Of a DNA stretch of 64,000 bases, positions 41,275 to 48,817 are shown one piece after another. The DNA comes from Streptomyces sp. ISL-96 (GTDB lineage: Bacteria; Actinomycetota; Actinomycetes; Streptomycetales; Streptomycetaceae). The notes below the pieces were generated by a model. It was given only the letters and a program-made list of their open reading frames with translations, did not search any database and had not been told where the DNA came from. Each line of letters opens with the position of its first letter. Position 1 is the first letter of the stretch. A program made the position numbers and the translations under genes. The stretch is taken from assembly GCF_018614035.1 (NCBI RefSeq), contig NZ_JAGGPA010000006.1:1-64000 (forward strand), given 5' to 3'.

Positions 41275-42105
41275 TCACCTCCTCACTGCGTCGGTGGAAG
41301 CCGCGGGACCGGCGAGAAGGTGGGTGATGCTCTCACCGATGTAGGTGGGACGGACGTCGGAGTCGGCCAGCATGTCGGGGGTCGTCACGCCGGTCAGAAC
41401 CAGCAGTGTGTCGAACCCGGCCCGGCGCCCGCCTTCGATGTCGGTGTCGAGCCGGTCACCTGCCACCAGCGGACGTCGGGCGTCGAGGGCCTTGGCCTGC
41501 TGCTGGAACAGGGTGGGCTCGGGTTTGCCGACGGAGAGGTCCGGCTCACGGCCCGTGGCGGCGGTGAGGGCTGCGATGAGGGCCCCGTTGCCGGGGACTG
41601 GACCGCGCTCGGAGGGCCAGGTCTCGTCCAAGTTCGTCGCCAACCACACTGTTTCTGGACGCTGCAGGGTGAGGGCGGCTTCCGCGAGGATGGGCCAGCT
41701 GGTGGTGGGGTCGAAGCCCTGCACCACGGCTTGTGGCCTGTCGTCGGCGGAGCTGACGGGCTTGAGCCCGACGGCCGCCACCTCGTCACGCAACGCGTTG
41801 GGGCCGACGACAAGGACTGCCGCGCCGGATGGAAGGCGCTGAGCCAGGGCAGCGGCGGCGATGCTGGTAGGCGTAACCACTTCGTCGGCAGTGGCGCCGA
41901 TGCCGGCCTTGCGTAACATCTCCGCCGCCTCGCCCGGGCGGCGGCGGGGGCTGTTGGTGACGAAGCGCACCGGCACGCCCTTGGCACGGATGGCCGCGAC
42001 TGTCTCCGCCGCGCCCGGGATGGGCTGTTGGCCGAGTACGAGGACGCCGTCGACGTCCAGCAGAATCAGATCGTAATGGTCGATGAGGGGGCTCAATTCG
42101 GCCAA
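41275..42105 (-). CDS. HAD-IIA (NagD-like) phosphatase
   Basis: A 276-residue haloacid-dehalogenase hydrolase of the NagD/4-nitrophenylphosphatase group. Motif I is LLDVDGVLV, motif II FVTNSPRR, motif III VGKPEPTLF and motif IV VAGDRLDTDIEGGRRAG; the C2-type cap lies between II and III. It dephosphorylates a small metabolite. As first gene of the operon it may remove a phosphate from a biosynthetic or self-protected intermediate, which would fit the PLP enzyme and TIM-barrel protein handling phosphorylated substrates (inference). Translation appears to start at TTG 42105 with a weak ribosome site. Confidence 0.8.
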   Translation of the reverse strand: MAELSPLIDHYDLILLDVDGVLVLGQQPIPGAAETVAAIRAKGVPVRFVTNSPRRRPGEAAEMLRKAGIGATADEVVTPTSIAAAALAQRLPSGAAVLVVGPNALRDEVAAVGLKPVSSADDRPQAVVQGFDPTTSWPILAEAALTLQRPETVWLATNLDETWPSERGPVPGNGALIAALTAATGREPDLSVGKPEPTLFQQQAKALDARRPLVAGDRLDTDIEGGRRAGFDTLLVLTGVTTPDMLADSDVRPTYIGESITHLLAGPAASTDAVRR

Positions 42106-42802
42106 CCTAACGTACGTCGACAGCTTCCCACCAGAGAAAGTGAAATCCTTGGAACGCGCTTCATGTCACCCTCTTCAGGTTCGCAGCCTCGAACGCGTTG
42201 ACCCGGACGGGCCGAGCGCATTCATCAGCCTGCTGTCGGTTGTTCACGTAGTGTCGGACTAGACCTGCGAATTATCCATACTGTACGAGTGATGCATCGA
42301 ATTACCGAAAGACGGGAGAAGCTCTTATCGAAGTTCACTGAACCGGTCACACGACCCGGACCCACCGGAGCAGAAATCAACGAACGCGTCGATTCAAACT
42401 ACCGCTCAATTAAACCATCGGCCATTCATGTGACAACGACTGGGCCGGCAAATAATACGGACCCTATTTCTCCTTGCTTTTGGGGCGATCCGTACGTCCC
42501 GCTGTGTACCGCCGGAAGGCTAACACTAGGTTTGGTGAGCATGTCAAGATCCGGTTGGAGCGCAAGCGCCGGGCGTGCGTTGACCGTTCGACCCGGCGCC
42601 GCCCCGCCCCGGTCCGGTGCGGCCGCATCCGCGAACAGGGGTTTCTTCGTGTGCGGGGCATGATTGCGACGGGGCGGGGGTAGGAAGCGGTGCCTGTCGT
42701 TGATCGAGAAGGGCGCGCTGCCGTCGGTGCTGAGGAGGAGGGTCCGGTGACCAGCGGTTACCTCAGTCTCCCGGTGTCATCGCGGGTCAGCGGGGGAGTC
42801 AT
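42106..42802. promoter_or_regulatory. Upstream region of the peptide operon
   Basis: About 700 bp without a supported gene. It should hold the operon promoter on the minus strand; the GTATGGATAATTC segment near 42270 is a possible -10 area, with no convincing -35. The part from about 42240 to 42540 is visibly AT-richer than its surroundings. No regulator gene is present here or elsewhere in the operon. A plus-strand open frame from 42289 shows no family features. Confidence 0.4.
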
Positions 42803-42829
42803 GTCGGGTTCAAATCCCGTCAGGACCGC
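42803..42829 (+). other. tRNA-Asp 3'-end fragment
   Basis: GTCGGGTTCAAATCCCGTC followed by AGGACCGC matches the T arm and 3' acceptor strand of an actinobacterial tRNA-Asp (acceptor GGTCCTG/CAGGACC). No D arm or anticodon arm precedes it, so only the 3' end remains. It lies 27 bp before an intact tRNA-Phe; Asp and Phe tRNA genes are commonly adjacent in Streptomyces. A 3'-only tRNA piece is typical of an old integration junction. Confidence 0.6.
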
Positions 42830-42856
42830 GGCGTTTCCCCGCGAAGCGAACCGCGT

Positions 42857-42930
42857 GGCTGGGTAGCTCAGTTGGTACGAGCGATCGCCTGAAAAGCGAT
42901 AGGTCGCCGGTTCGATCCCGGCCCCAGCCA
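42857..42930 (+). tRNA. tRNA-Phe (anticodon GAA)
   Basis: A complete cloverleaf: acceptor GGCTGGG pairs with CCCAGCC, D arm GCTC-GAGC, anticodon stem ATCGC-GCGAT with loop CTGAAAA (anticodon GAA), variable AGGTC, T arm GCCGG-CCGGC with loop TTCGATC. All stems pair perfectly. It lies inside segment B between the peptide operon and the IS110 element, directly after the tRNA-Asp fragment. Confidence 0.93.
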
Positions 42931-43224
42931 CACAATGAGAGTACGGAACGTGAGGCAATGCCCCGTTTCAGGCTTGGAGTTGGGTGAGGGGCCCTGGTCG
43001 GCATGGTGGCCCGACGGTTGGGCGTGGAGCTGAGCGAACAGGCCGGGTTCGGGTTCGGCGAGGACACTCCTGGTGGCCAGGCGTTTCAGCTTGGACCGGA
43101 TGCCTTCCGTGTTCTTCGGCAGGATCGGCAGGGCGAGGGCCGCGCGCAGGTCGCGGGCCCGCATCGGGCGGCCGGTGTCGGCGAGGGCGGCGAGGATCTG
43201 CTGGTAGGCCGGATGGTCGGGCAC
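42868..43224 (-). CDS. Hypothetical winged-helix-like protein, probably truncated
   Basis: The first 65 or so residues (MPDHPAYQQILAALADTG then RPMRARDLRAALALP and NTEGIRSKLKRLATRSVLAE) look like a small winged-helix domain of the sort found near Streptomyces transposases. The remaining frame reads backwards through the tRNA-Phe, so the true end is lost or the gene is a fragment. Function unknown. Confidence 0.4.
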   Translation of the reverse strand: MPDHPAYQQILAALADTGRPMRARDLRAALALPILPKNTEGIRSKLKRLATRSVLAEPEPGLFAQLHAQPSGHHADQGPSPNSKPETGHCLTFRTLIVWLGPGSNRRPIAFQAIARTN

Positions 43225-43598
43225 GTCGGGGTGGGCCGGCTCGTCGGCGGGTCCGGGGCCGGGATGGCGAGGAGGGTCTTGCAGGTGATCTGCAGATTCT
43301 CGCTCTCGGCGTCGAGTTCGTCCGAGACCCAGCTCCAGACGGCCGCCGACCGCATTCAGTCGGTCCTACGTTGTTGATGGGTCGGATGGGCCAGTCGTAA
43401 GGTCCGGAGATCCAGAGACACCGGGTATGGCTTTCAGTCGGTTGCCCTCGATGGTTGCCCTCACCTGGCCGCCCGGTGTCTCACGGCGACTCGACCGCTG
43501 ATTAGGAGTGCGGGCCCCTTGCGGGTGCATCGCTGAGTAGGACCACGCTGGCGAGGTCGTCCGGACGAACAGCACGTATCGAGCGGCTGGAGGAACAG
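43225..43598. other. Region left of the IS110-family transposase gene
   Basis: No gene supported. It probably includes the left end of the IS110 element; these elements have no clear terminal inverted repeats, so the boundary cannot be placed by eye. Confidence 0.35.
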
Positions 43599-44138
43599 GT
43601 GGCCCAGATCTGGGCGGGCACGGACATCGGCAAGACCCACCACCACTGCGTGGTCCTGGACGCCGAGGGCAAGAAGCGGCTCTCGCGCCGCGTGCTGAAT
43701 GACGAACCGGAACTGCTGGTATTGCTCGCCGACGTTCTGGCCCTGGACGAGGACGTGGTCTGGGCGGTCGACGTCGCTGACGGCATGGCCACCCTGCTGA
43801 TCAACCTGCTGCTCAATCACGGGCAGCAGCTGGTCTACATACCCGGGCTGGCGGTCAACCGTGCCTCGGCCGGCTACCGGGGCATGGGCAAGACCGACGC
43901 GAAGGACGCGACCGTGATCGCGGACCAGGCCCGGATGCGCCGGGACCTGACCGTCCTGCGGCCGGACGACGAACACGCCGTCGAGCTGAGGATCCTCACC
44001 AACCGCCGGGCCGACCTGAACGCGGACCGCACCCGCCGGATCAACCGCCTGCGCGGCCAACTCGCCAGCATCTTCCCCGCGTTGGAGAGGGTCCTGGACC
44101 TGGGTAACGTTGGCCCGCTGATCCTGCTGAGTCGGGTC

Positions 44139-44163
44139 GCCCGGGGGAATCTCACCCCCGGGC
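44139..44163 (-). other. Group II intron domain VI stem
   Basis: GCCCGGGGG pairs with CCCCCGGGC across a seven-base loop. On the minus strand it lies between domain V and the intron 3' end, the normal place of the branch-point domain. Confidence 0.7.
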
Positions 44164-44170
44164 TCCCACA

Positions 44171-44204
44171 GAACGGAGCGTGACAATCTCTCGTCACTCC
44201 GCTC
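44171..44204 (-). other. Group II intron domain V hairpin
   Basis: The minus strand reads GAGCGGAGTGAC, loop GAGAGATT, then GTCACGCTCCGTTC: 34 nt with the AGC triad at the base and a two-base bulge, exactly the domain V plan. It places the catalytic core about 40 nt from the intron 3' end. Confidence 0.85.
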
Positions 44205-44216
44205 TTGTCATCCTGA

Positions 44217-45477
44217 TCACCAGGCCAATGCGGCAAGTGTCGTGTCCGGCCAGTGCGCGAACATCCGCGGGTACCGCTTAGCGATCTCCTGGAGCTTCGC
44301 GATGGCCTTCCGCAACGGCGCCAACCGCCGATACTTCCTGCGGATCCAGCGCACCAGGTAGGCGTTGATGCGCTGAAGGAACGGGATCAGTACCCAACGG
44401 CCGTAGCGACCGTAGTAGTTGATCCACCCTGCAACGACGGGATTGATCCGCCGTGCGAGGTCGGTGAGGGTCGAACCGGTGCGGTGTGGCAGCCGCCATG
44501 AGCGGACTTCCGCACTGATCCTCTTCAGGGCGTCCTTGCTGATCGCCGGGGAGAAGGACAGGAATGTCTGTCCGCTCTGAGTTGTCCGGCTTGCTCTGGC
44601 GCGGAAGGTGTAGCCGAGGAACGTGAACTCCATGTGCTCGTAGGAGCCTCGGCGTTTCGCGTCCCGGCAGTACACGATCCGGGTCTTGGCCGGGTGAAGT
44701 TCCAGCCCGACCTCTTCCATCCTGTTCTGGAGCGCGGCCAGCACCTGGCGGGCCTGACGCTCGGTGACGCAGTGCAGCACCGCATCGTCCGCATAGCGTT
44801 CGAAGAGGACGGTCGGGAACTCCCGACTCATCCACATGTCGAACGCGTAGTGGAGGAACAGGTTCGCCAGCACGGGAGACACCGGGGCGCCCTGGGGCGT
44901 CCCGCGTTCCCGCTCCAGCAGGCTGCCGTCAGGCCGTTGCGAAGGTGCGGCGAGCCATCGCCGCACATACAAATTCACCCAGACGGCGTCGGTGTGCGCT
45001 CCCATCGCCTTGACCAACAGGTCCCACCGGACGCTGTCGAAGAACTTCCGGATGTCGAACTCGACCACCCAGTCGCGCTTCCAGCAGCGTTCCCGGCAGG
45101 CTCCGACCGCGTCCAGCGCGGACCGTCCGGGCCGGTATCCGTAGCTGTCCGGGTGGAAGATGGGATCCACTCGTCGCATCAGATGCCGTGCTACTACGGT
45201 CTGCGCCACCCGGTCGGCGACACAGGGAATGCCGAGCATCCTCGTGCCACCACCGTGGGGCTTGGGAATTTCCACCGCGCGCACCGGAGAGGGAAAGTAC
45301 GAGCCCGACGACATCCGGTTCCAGATTTTATAGAGGTTGTTCCTCAAATCCTTCTCGAACTCGTCGATGGACTCACCATCCACGCCCGCCCTTGTTCGCC
45401 CTGACTTCCTCCCACGCCTCCTTCATTTCCCACTTCGAGATTTCGAACGGCTTGGCCTGTGATTTCAACCGGCCCAT
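44217..45477 (-). pseudogene. ltrA: Group II intron reverse transcriptase/maturase, frameshifted
   Basis: From VDGESIDEF at 45383 the frame encodes a bacterial group II intron reverse transcriptase: SYGYRPGRSALDAV, FDIRKFFDSV, GTPQGAPVSPVLANLFLHYAFD, FERYADDAVLHC (YADD active site), then the maturase X domain (INPVVAGWINYYGRYGR). The expected N-terminus MGRLKSQAKPFEISKWEMKE lies upstream from ATG 45477 but in another frame. One G appears missing near 45385-45395 (ANKGGRGW instead of about ANKGAGVDGE). As read, the full enzyme cannot be made unless translation restarts at the GTG. A sequencing error is the alternative. Like many short intron RTs it has no obvious endonuclease domain. Confidence 0.85.
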
Positions 45478-46901
45478 CGAATTCCTCCCAGATAATCCTG
45501 GTTGATACGACACACTCGGTCACGGACGACCCGGCCCCTTCGCTCCACCCCCATTACAGAGGCTTCACCACTACTACGAGCCGGTCCGCCGGCGCACCCC
45601 GCATCGGTACTCAACCCCTTGCGGTTTCTGCCGCTTGGGGCACTCCCTCTCGCCACCCGCAGTGGGTGGACAGTGTCGGAGCACGCCTTCTCCTGTTCCG
45701 TGCGAGAGCAGCAGACCGGGATCACGTCGCCTTCATGCCGGACACCGCCTGGCCAATAGGTGGGTTCCCGCCAGGCTCATCCCGAGACAAACCGGAGCGC
45801 CTCGGTTTCGATGTCTTCTGTTCTGTTTTCGACACGTCAGCAGCGATTCGCTTGCGCTCGTCTTCCCAGTCCCTACCTGACACCTCTTGGATGCCTTTTC
45901 CTCATCGCTCACCACGACAGTCTTCAGCTAACGCGGCATGAGGTGGTTTGAAGCCTTCCCCCACAGGACGACTCCGAAGGGCCGCAATCCTTCATCTCTC
46001 GCACAGCATCATTTCCAGAAGCTGCCCTACTACCAACTCCTATCTATGTTCAGGACACACCCGGCTACCAGACTCCCGCCGCCCTGCGCCGAACCGGTCG
46101 CGGCCGGTTGGAGACCTGACTGCGCAACCGCAAGGTCCGCAGCCCCCAGGCTCTGGCCGAGGCAGCCCTCGAAGCGGCTGAGCGGCAGCACACGACTGTC
46201 ACCGGGGAGAAGGCCACCGCGCAGGTGATCCACACCCTGGCGAAGGAGGTGATGGGCCTCAACGAGCAGATCGCCGAGATCGACAAGCTCATTGCGGCCC
46301 GGTTTCGCGACCACGAGCTCGCCGAAGTGATCGCCAGCATGCCCGGCATTGGCCCGCTTCTGGGGGCGGAGTTCCTGGCCGCCACCGTCGGCGACATGAG
46401 CCGATACGGCAGTTCCGACCGCCTGGCCAGCTTCGCCGGAGTGGCCCCGGTGCCCCGGGACTCCGGCAACGTCAGCGGCAACCTGCACCGGCCCCGGCGC
46501 TACCACCGCGGGCTGCAACGCGTCTTCTACACCTCCGCACTCATCAGCATCCGCAACTGCGACGAGTCCCGCCGCTACTACGAACGCAAGCGCGCCGAAG
46601 GCAAGCGACACACCCAGGCCGTCCTCGCCCTGGCCCGCCGACGCGTCAACGTCCTGTGGGCCCTCATCCGCGACGGAAAGTGCTTCCAACGTGAACTCCC
46701 TGTCACTGCCGCTGCTTGACAACAGCATTAGGAGGTGACGGGACACCGTCCCCCTTCCGACACTCACCAGCCGGCGCCTCGCCGATTCTGCGTCCGCCAG
46801 AGAGACCCGACCCGCGCAGGGCCTGATTGTTCGGATCGCGCAACTCTCACATCCGTCGCGCCCCTCAGGCCGCAGGGCTCACGGGGAGGCCTCTGCACGC
46901 T

Positions 46902-46920
46902 TGGCCACCACATGGCCACC
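46902..46920. repeat. Left arm-type repeats of junction 3 (TGGCCACC pair)
   Basis: TTGGCCACCACATGGCCACC: two direct TGGCCACC copies, nearly the same sequence and position as left of junction 2. Confidence 0.6.
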
Positions 46921-47018
46921 ACACCGAACCGGACAGATAGGGACGGACCGCCGAATGATGCAAAAGAGCAGGTCAAAGTCACGTAGGCCATTTCGGCCAC
47001 TCCCGGTTAAGTTCCGAC

Positions 47019-47038
47019 CTACGCATTGCGATGCGTAG
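47019..47038. repeat. Perfect dyad resembling the tRNA-Thr anticodon arm
   Basis: CTACGCAT-TGCG-ATGCGTAG is a perfect 8-bp inverted repeat. One arm equals the ACCTACGCATT part of the attachment core. Related but imperfect versions lie at 18891-18909 and about 54049-54068, each roughly 100 bp left of a core. It may be a second integrase core-type site. Confidence 0.6.
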
Positions 47039-47086
47039 ACGGCACGTGCCCGATTAGCCCGAATTCCAAGGTCGCCAGAAACAAGA

Positions 47087-47120
47087 AACCCCAGGTCACG
47101 GCGAGTGAGTCCTGGGGTTC
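47087..47120 (-). terminator. tRNA-type terminator at junction 3
   Basis: AACCCCAGG pairs with CCTGGGGTT across CACGGCGAGTGAGT-type loop sequence; on the minus strand it directly follows the tRNA-Thr fragment. The loop resembles that of junction 1 more than those of junctions 2 and 4. Confidence 0.7.
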
Positions 47121-47124
47121 CTCA

Positions 47125-47167
47125 GAGCCGCCTTCGGGATTCGAACCCGAGACCTACGCATTACGAG
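47125..47167 (-). other. tRNA-Thr(CGU) 3'-half fragment, attachment core copy 3
   Basis: Same 43 bp as copies 1, 2 and 4; right of it only ACC is shared with copies 1 and 2 before the sequences diverge. It separates segment B from segment C and has arm-like repeats on both sides: TGGCCACC type on the left, TGTCCACC type on the right. Confidence 0.87.
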
Positions 47168-47271
47168 ACCAACAGCGATCAGGTTGCGTAGTGCCGCCCC
47201 ATGCCACCGAGTGACGTTTTGCCTGATCAGAGCACGTGCAACAGGTTGAGCAGTGCCACCCCGTGATGCAC

Positions 47272-47307
47272 CGTCCAAAGGCGTCTGTCCACCGGCTGTC
47301 CACCGGC
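47272..47307. repeat. Right arm-type repeats of junction 3 (TGTCCACC pair)
   Basis: GTCCAAAGGCGTC is followed by two direct CTGTCCACCGG repeats, beginning 105 bp from the core. The GTCC variant matches the left arms of junction 4, not those of junctions 1 and 2. Confidence 0.65.
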
Positions 47308-47472
47308 AGGGCCGCCCGTTCGGCTGCCCATCGCCCGCCCCATCACTTCTGGCGAGACCCCGACACAGGCAGAGCCTGCCATGAGGACGACTGTCCGCCT
47401 CCCACAAGGGGCAACAGCGCGACACCGCGCAACCGGGTGCCGAAGTCCCCATCCACAACGACAGCCTCAGTC

Positions 47473-47511
47473 AAAACGATATCTACTGCCGTCGGTCGAT
47501 GCTATCGTTTT
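47473..47511. promoter_or_regulatory. Inverted repeat, probable vapBC operator
   Basis: AAAACGATA and its perfect complement TATCGTTTT flank a 21-bp spacer just upstream of the antitoxin gene. VapB-type antitoxins autoregulate by binding such dyads over their promoter, so this is the likely operator. Confidence 0.65.
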
Positions 47512-47544
47512 CATGGCAGGAGCATTCGCGAAGGGACCATCCGC

Positions 47545-47799
47545 ATGGCCAGAACCGTCATCGACCTCGACGAAGACATGGTCACCGAGGCCATGCGCAT
47601 CTTCGGCACCAAGACCAAGGCCAAAGCTGTCCGCCTCGCCATAGAGGACGCCGTCAAGAGACACCTTCGACAGGAGGGCTTCGACGCCATCGAGGCCGGT
47701 GAACTCGACTTCAGCGAGATCGTAGAGAACACCGGCCCCCGCAACGCCGACGGCTCCCTCAAGCACACCGGCGACTGCGACGGAGGCCGGGCTGCCTGA
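47545..47799 (+). CDS. vapB: VapB-type antitoxin
   Basis: An 84-residue protein with a ribbon-helix-helix start, TVIDLDEDMVTEAMRIFGTKTKAKAVRLAIEDAVKR, matching the VapB/DUF2191 group. The acidic C-terminal tail would neutralise the toxin. It is translationally coupled to vapC (TGATG overlap). The pair lies about 380 bp right of junction core 3, where it could act as an addiction module stabilising segment C. Confidence 0.85.
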   Translation: MARTVIDLDEDMVTEAMRIFGTKTKAKAVRLAIEDAVKRHLRQEGFDAIEAGELDFSEIVENTGPRNADGSLKHTGDCDGGRAA

Positions 47800-48218
47800 T
47801 GCAGGACCGCTACCTGATCGACAAGTCCGCCCTGGCCCGCTGGGCGAAACCGAACGTCAAGGAGGTACTCAGGCCCCTGCACGAGCGCTACCTCCTCGCC
47901 GTGTGCCAGCCCACCGAGTACGAGATGATCCACTCCGCACGGGACAGCTCAGAGGCGACCCGGATCAGCACCTGGCTCCACGCCTTCGACTACCTCCACG
48001 CCGACGACCACACCTTCGCCCGCGCCCTGGAAGTCCAGCGCCACGCTCTCAACGCAGGCTTCCACCGCGCACTGTCCCTCCCCGACCTGCTGATCGCCGC
48101 CACGGCAGAACTGCACCGGCGGACAGTCCTCCACTACGACGGCGACTTCGACATGATCGCCTCCCTCACCGGCCAACCCACCGAATGGGTCGTACCGCCC
48201 GGCAGCGCCGACCGTTGA
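47799..48218 (+). CDS. vapC: VapC-type PIN-domain toxin
   Basis: A 139-residue PIN-domain ribonuclease. The acidic catalytic set is visible: D8 in LIDKSAL, a Glu in PTEYEMIH, an Asp in LSLPDLLIAATAE and an Asp in HYDGDFDMIA. VapC toxins cut tRNA or rRNA when not bound by VapB. The start overlaps the vapB stop by one base. Length is normal for the family, and no damage is seen. Confidence 0.88.
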   Translation: MQDRYLIDKSALARWAKPNVKEVLRPLHERYLLAVCQPTEYEMIHSARDSSEATRISTWLHAFDYLHADDHTFARALEVQRHALNAGFHRALSLPDLLIAATAELHRRTVLHYDGDFDMIASLTGQPTEWVVPPGSADR

Positions 48219-48404
48219 GCAGGTCGAGGTCTTCCGCCTCCCAGCCGCTCTCGCGGGGCGGGTACATCCATTGCGGCAGCGCGGTACTCACAGTGACGCT
48301 GCCTCCTCGGTGCCAAACGCGTCCGGTTCACCGTCAAGGCTGCCATGTGCTCCTGCCCCGGGCGGGACGTCCTGAGGCTGTGCCCCGCCCGGCCCGGTCC
48401 CCGA

Positions 48405-48752
48405 TCATGGTCTGGCTCTGACCAGCCCGGCGTCGTAGGCAATGATCACCGCCTGAATGCGGTCGCTGAGCGTCTGCAGCCTGGGGCCTTCGGGCGCGGG
48501 GGTACCGGACGGGGCGAGGACCTGGTGGGCGTAGGCGTCCAGCAGGCGGCGGGTCAGGCTCGGGGCGACGACGGCCTCGCCGATGGCGACTGCCTGGATG
48601 CCGGCCACCAGTTCCTCGAGGCGTGCGCCCTTGAGCAGGAAACCGCTGGCACCGGCGCGCAGGCCCTCGTAGGCCTACTCGTCCAGGTCGAAGGTGGTCA
48701 CGATGAGGACGCGGGTGCGGCCGCCGATGGCGACGATCTGGCGGGTCGCCTC
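48405..48752 (-). pseudogene. NarL-type response regulator relic
   Basis: The frame reads TRVLIVTTFDLDE, a stop codon (TAG where Tyr is expected), then AYEGLRAGASGFLLKGARLEELVAGIQAVAIGEAVVAPSL. This is the second half of a receiver domain and the linker of a NarL/FixJ response regulator. The receiver start and the helix-turn-helix are missing or altered. It is a decayed fragment with no partner kinase nearby. Confidence 0.65.
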
Positions 48753-48817
48753 GGCCGATGAACCGGTTCCGGCCGGGGCGCTTCTGCGCGACGTGGCCGC
48801 CGAGCCGGAAGCCGCAG

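Larger units (their letters stand above)
44131..46060 (-). mobile_element. Group II intron inserted antisense in the IS110 transposase gene
   Basis: On the minus strand the element starts with GTGTG (46060 downwards), the group II 5' consensus, and ends with AC at 44131. A 34-nt domain V hairpin and a domain VI stem lie just before the 3' end, and a reverse transcriptase gene lies inside. Boundaries were set by restoring the interrupted transposase frame, and both agree with intron consensus. The segment 45478-46060 is non-coding intron RNA (domains I-IV part). Splicing ability cannot be judged by eye. Confidence 0.88.
43599..46719 (+). pseudogene. IS110-family transposase, split by a group II intron
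   Basis: Exon 1 (43599-44130) encodes the DEDD-type N-terminus: GTDIGKTHHHCVVLD, VWAVDVADGMA, KTDAKDATVIADQAR. Exon 2 (46061-46719) encodes the C-terminal transposase_20 region: VIASMPGIGPLLGAEFLA and RLASFAGVAPVPRDSG. Joining 44130 to 46061 restores the reading frame (ILL-TGYQTP). The inserted 1930 bp is a group II intron in the opposite orientation, so it cannot be spliced from transposase mRNA. In addition a TGA replaces the expected Trp codon at 46117-46119 (LET-stop-LRNRK). The transposase is therefore dead twice over. Confidence 0.88.
46720..47544. other. Junction 3 region between the IS110 element and vapBC
   Basis: No gene. It holds the left arm repeats (46902-46920), a perfect dyad (47019-47038), the tRNA-type terminator, core copy 3, the right arm repeats and the vapBC operator. 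Its layout closely parallels junction 2. Confidence 0.6.

Noticed and set aside
42289..42663. A 124-codon plus-strand ORF upstream of the tRNA-Phe
   Set aside because: Mixed composition, no ribosome site and no family resemblance; it crosses an abrupt composition change.
44131..46060. A standalone retron or abortive-infection reverse transcriptase
   Set aside because: The X/maturase domain, domain V and VI hairpins and exact restoration of the IS110 frame identify a group II intron.
47019..47038. The dyad as a simple transcription terminator
   Set aside because: It lacks a T-tract and matches the attachment core; a separate good terminator lies 50 bp to the right.
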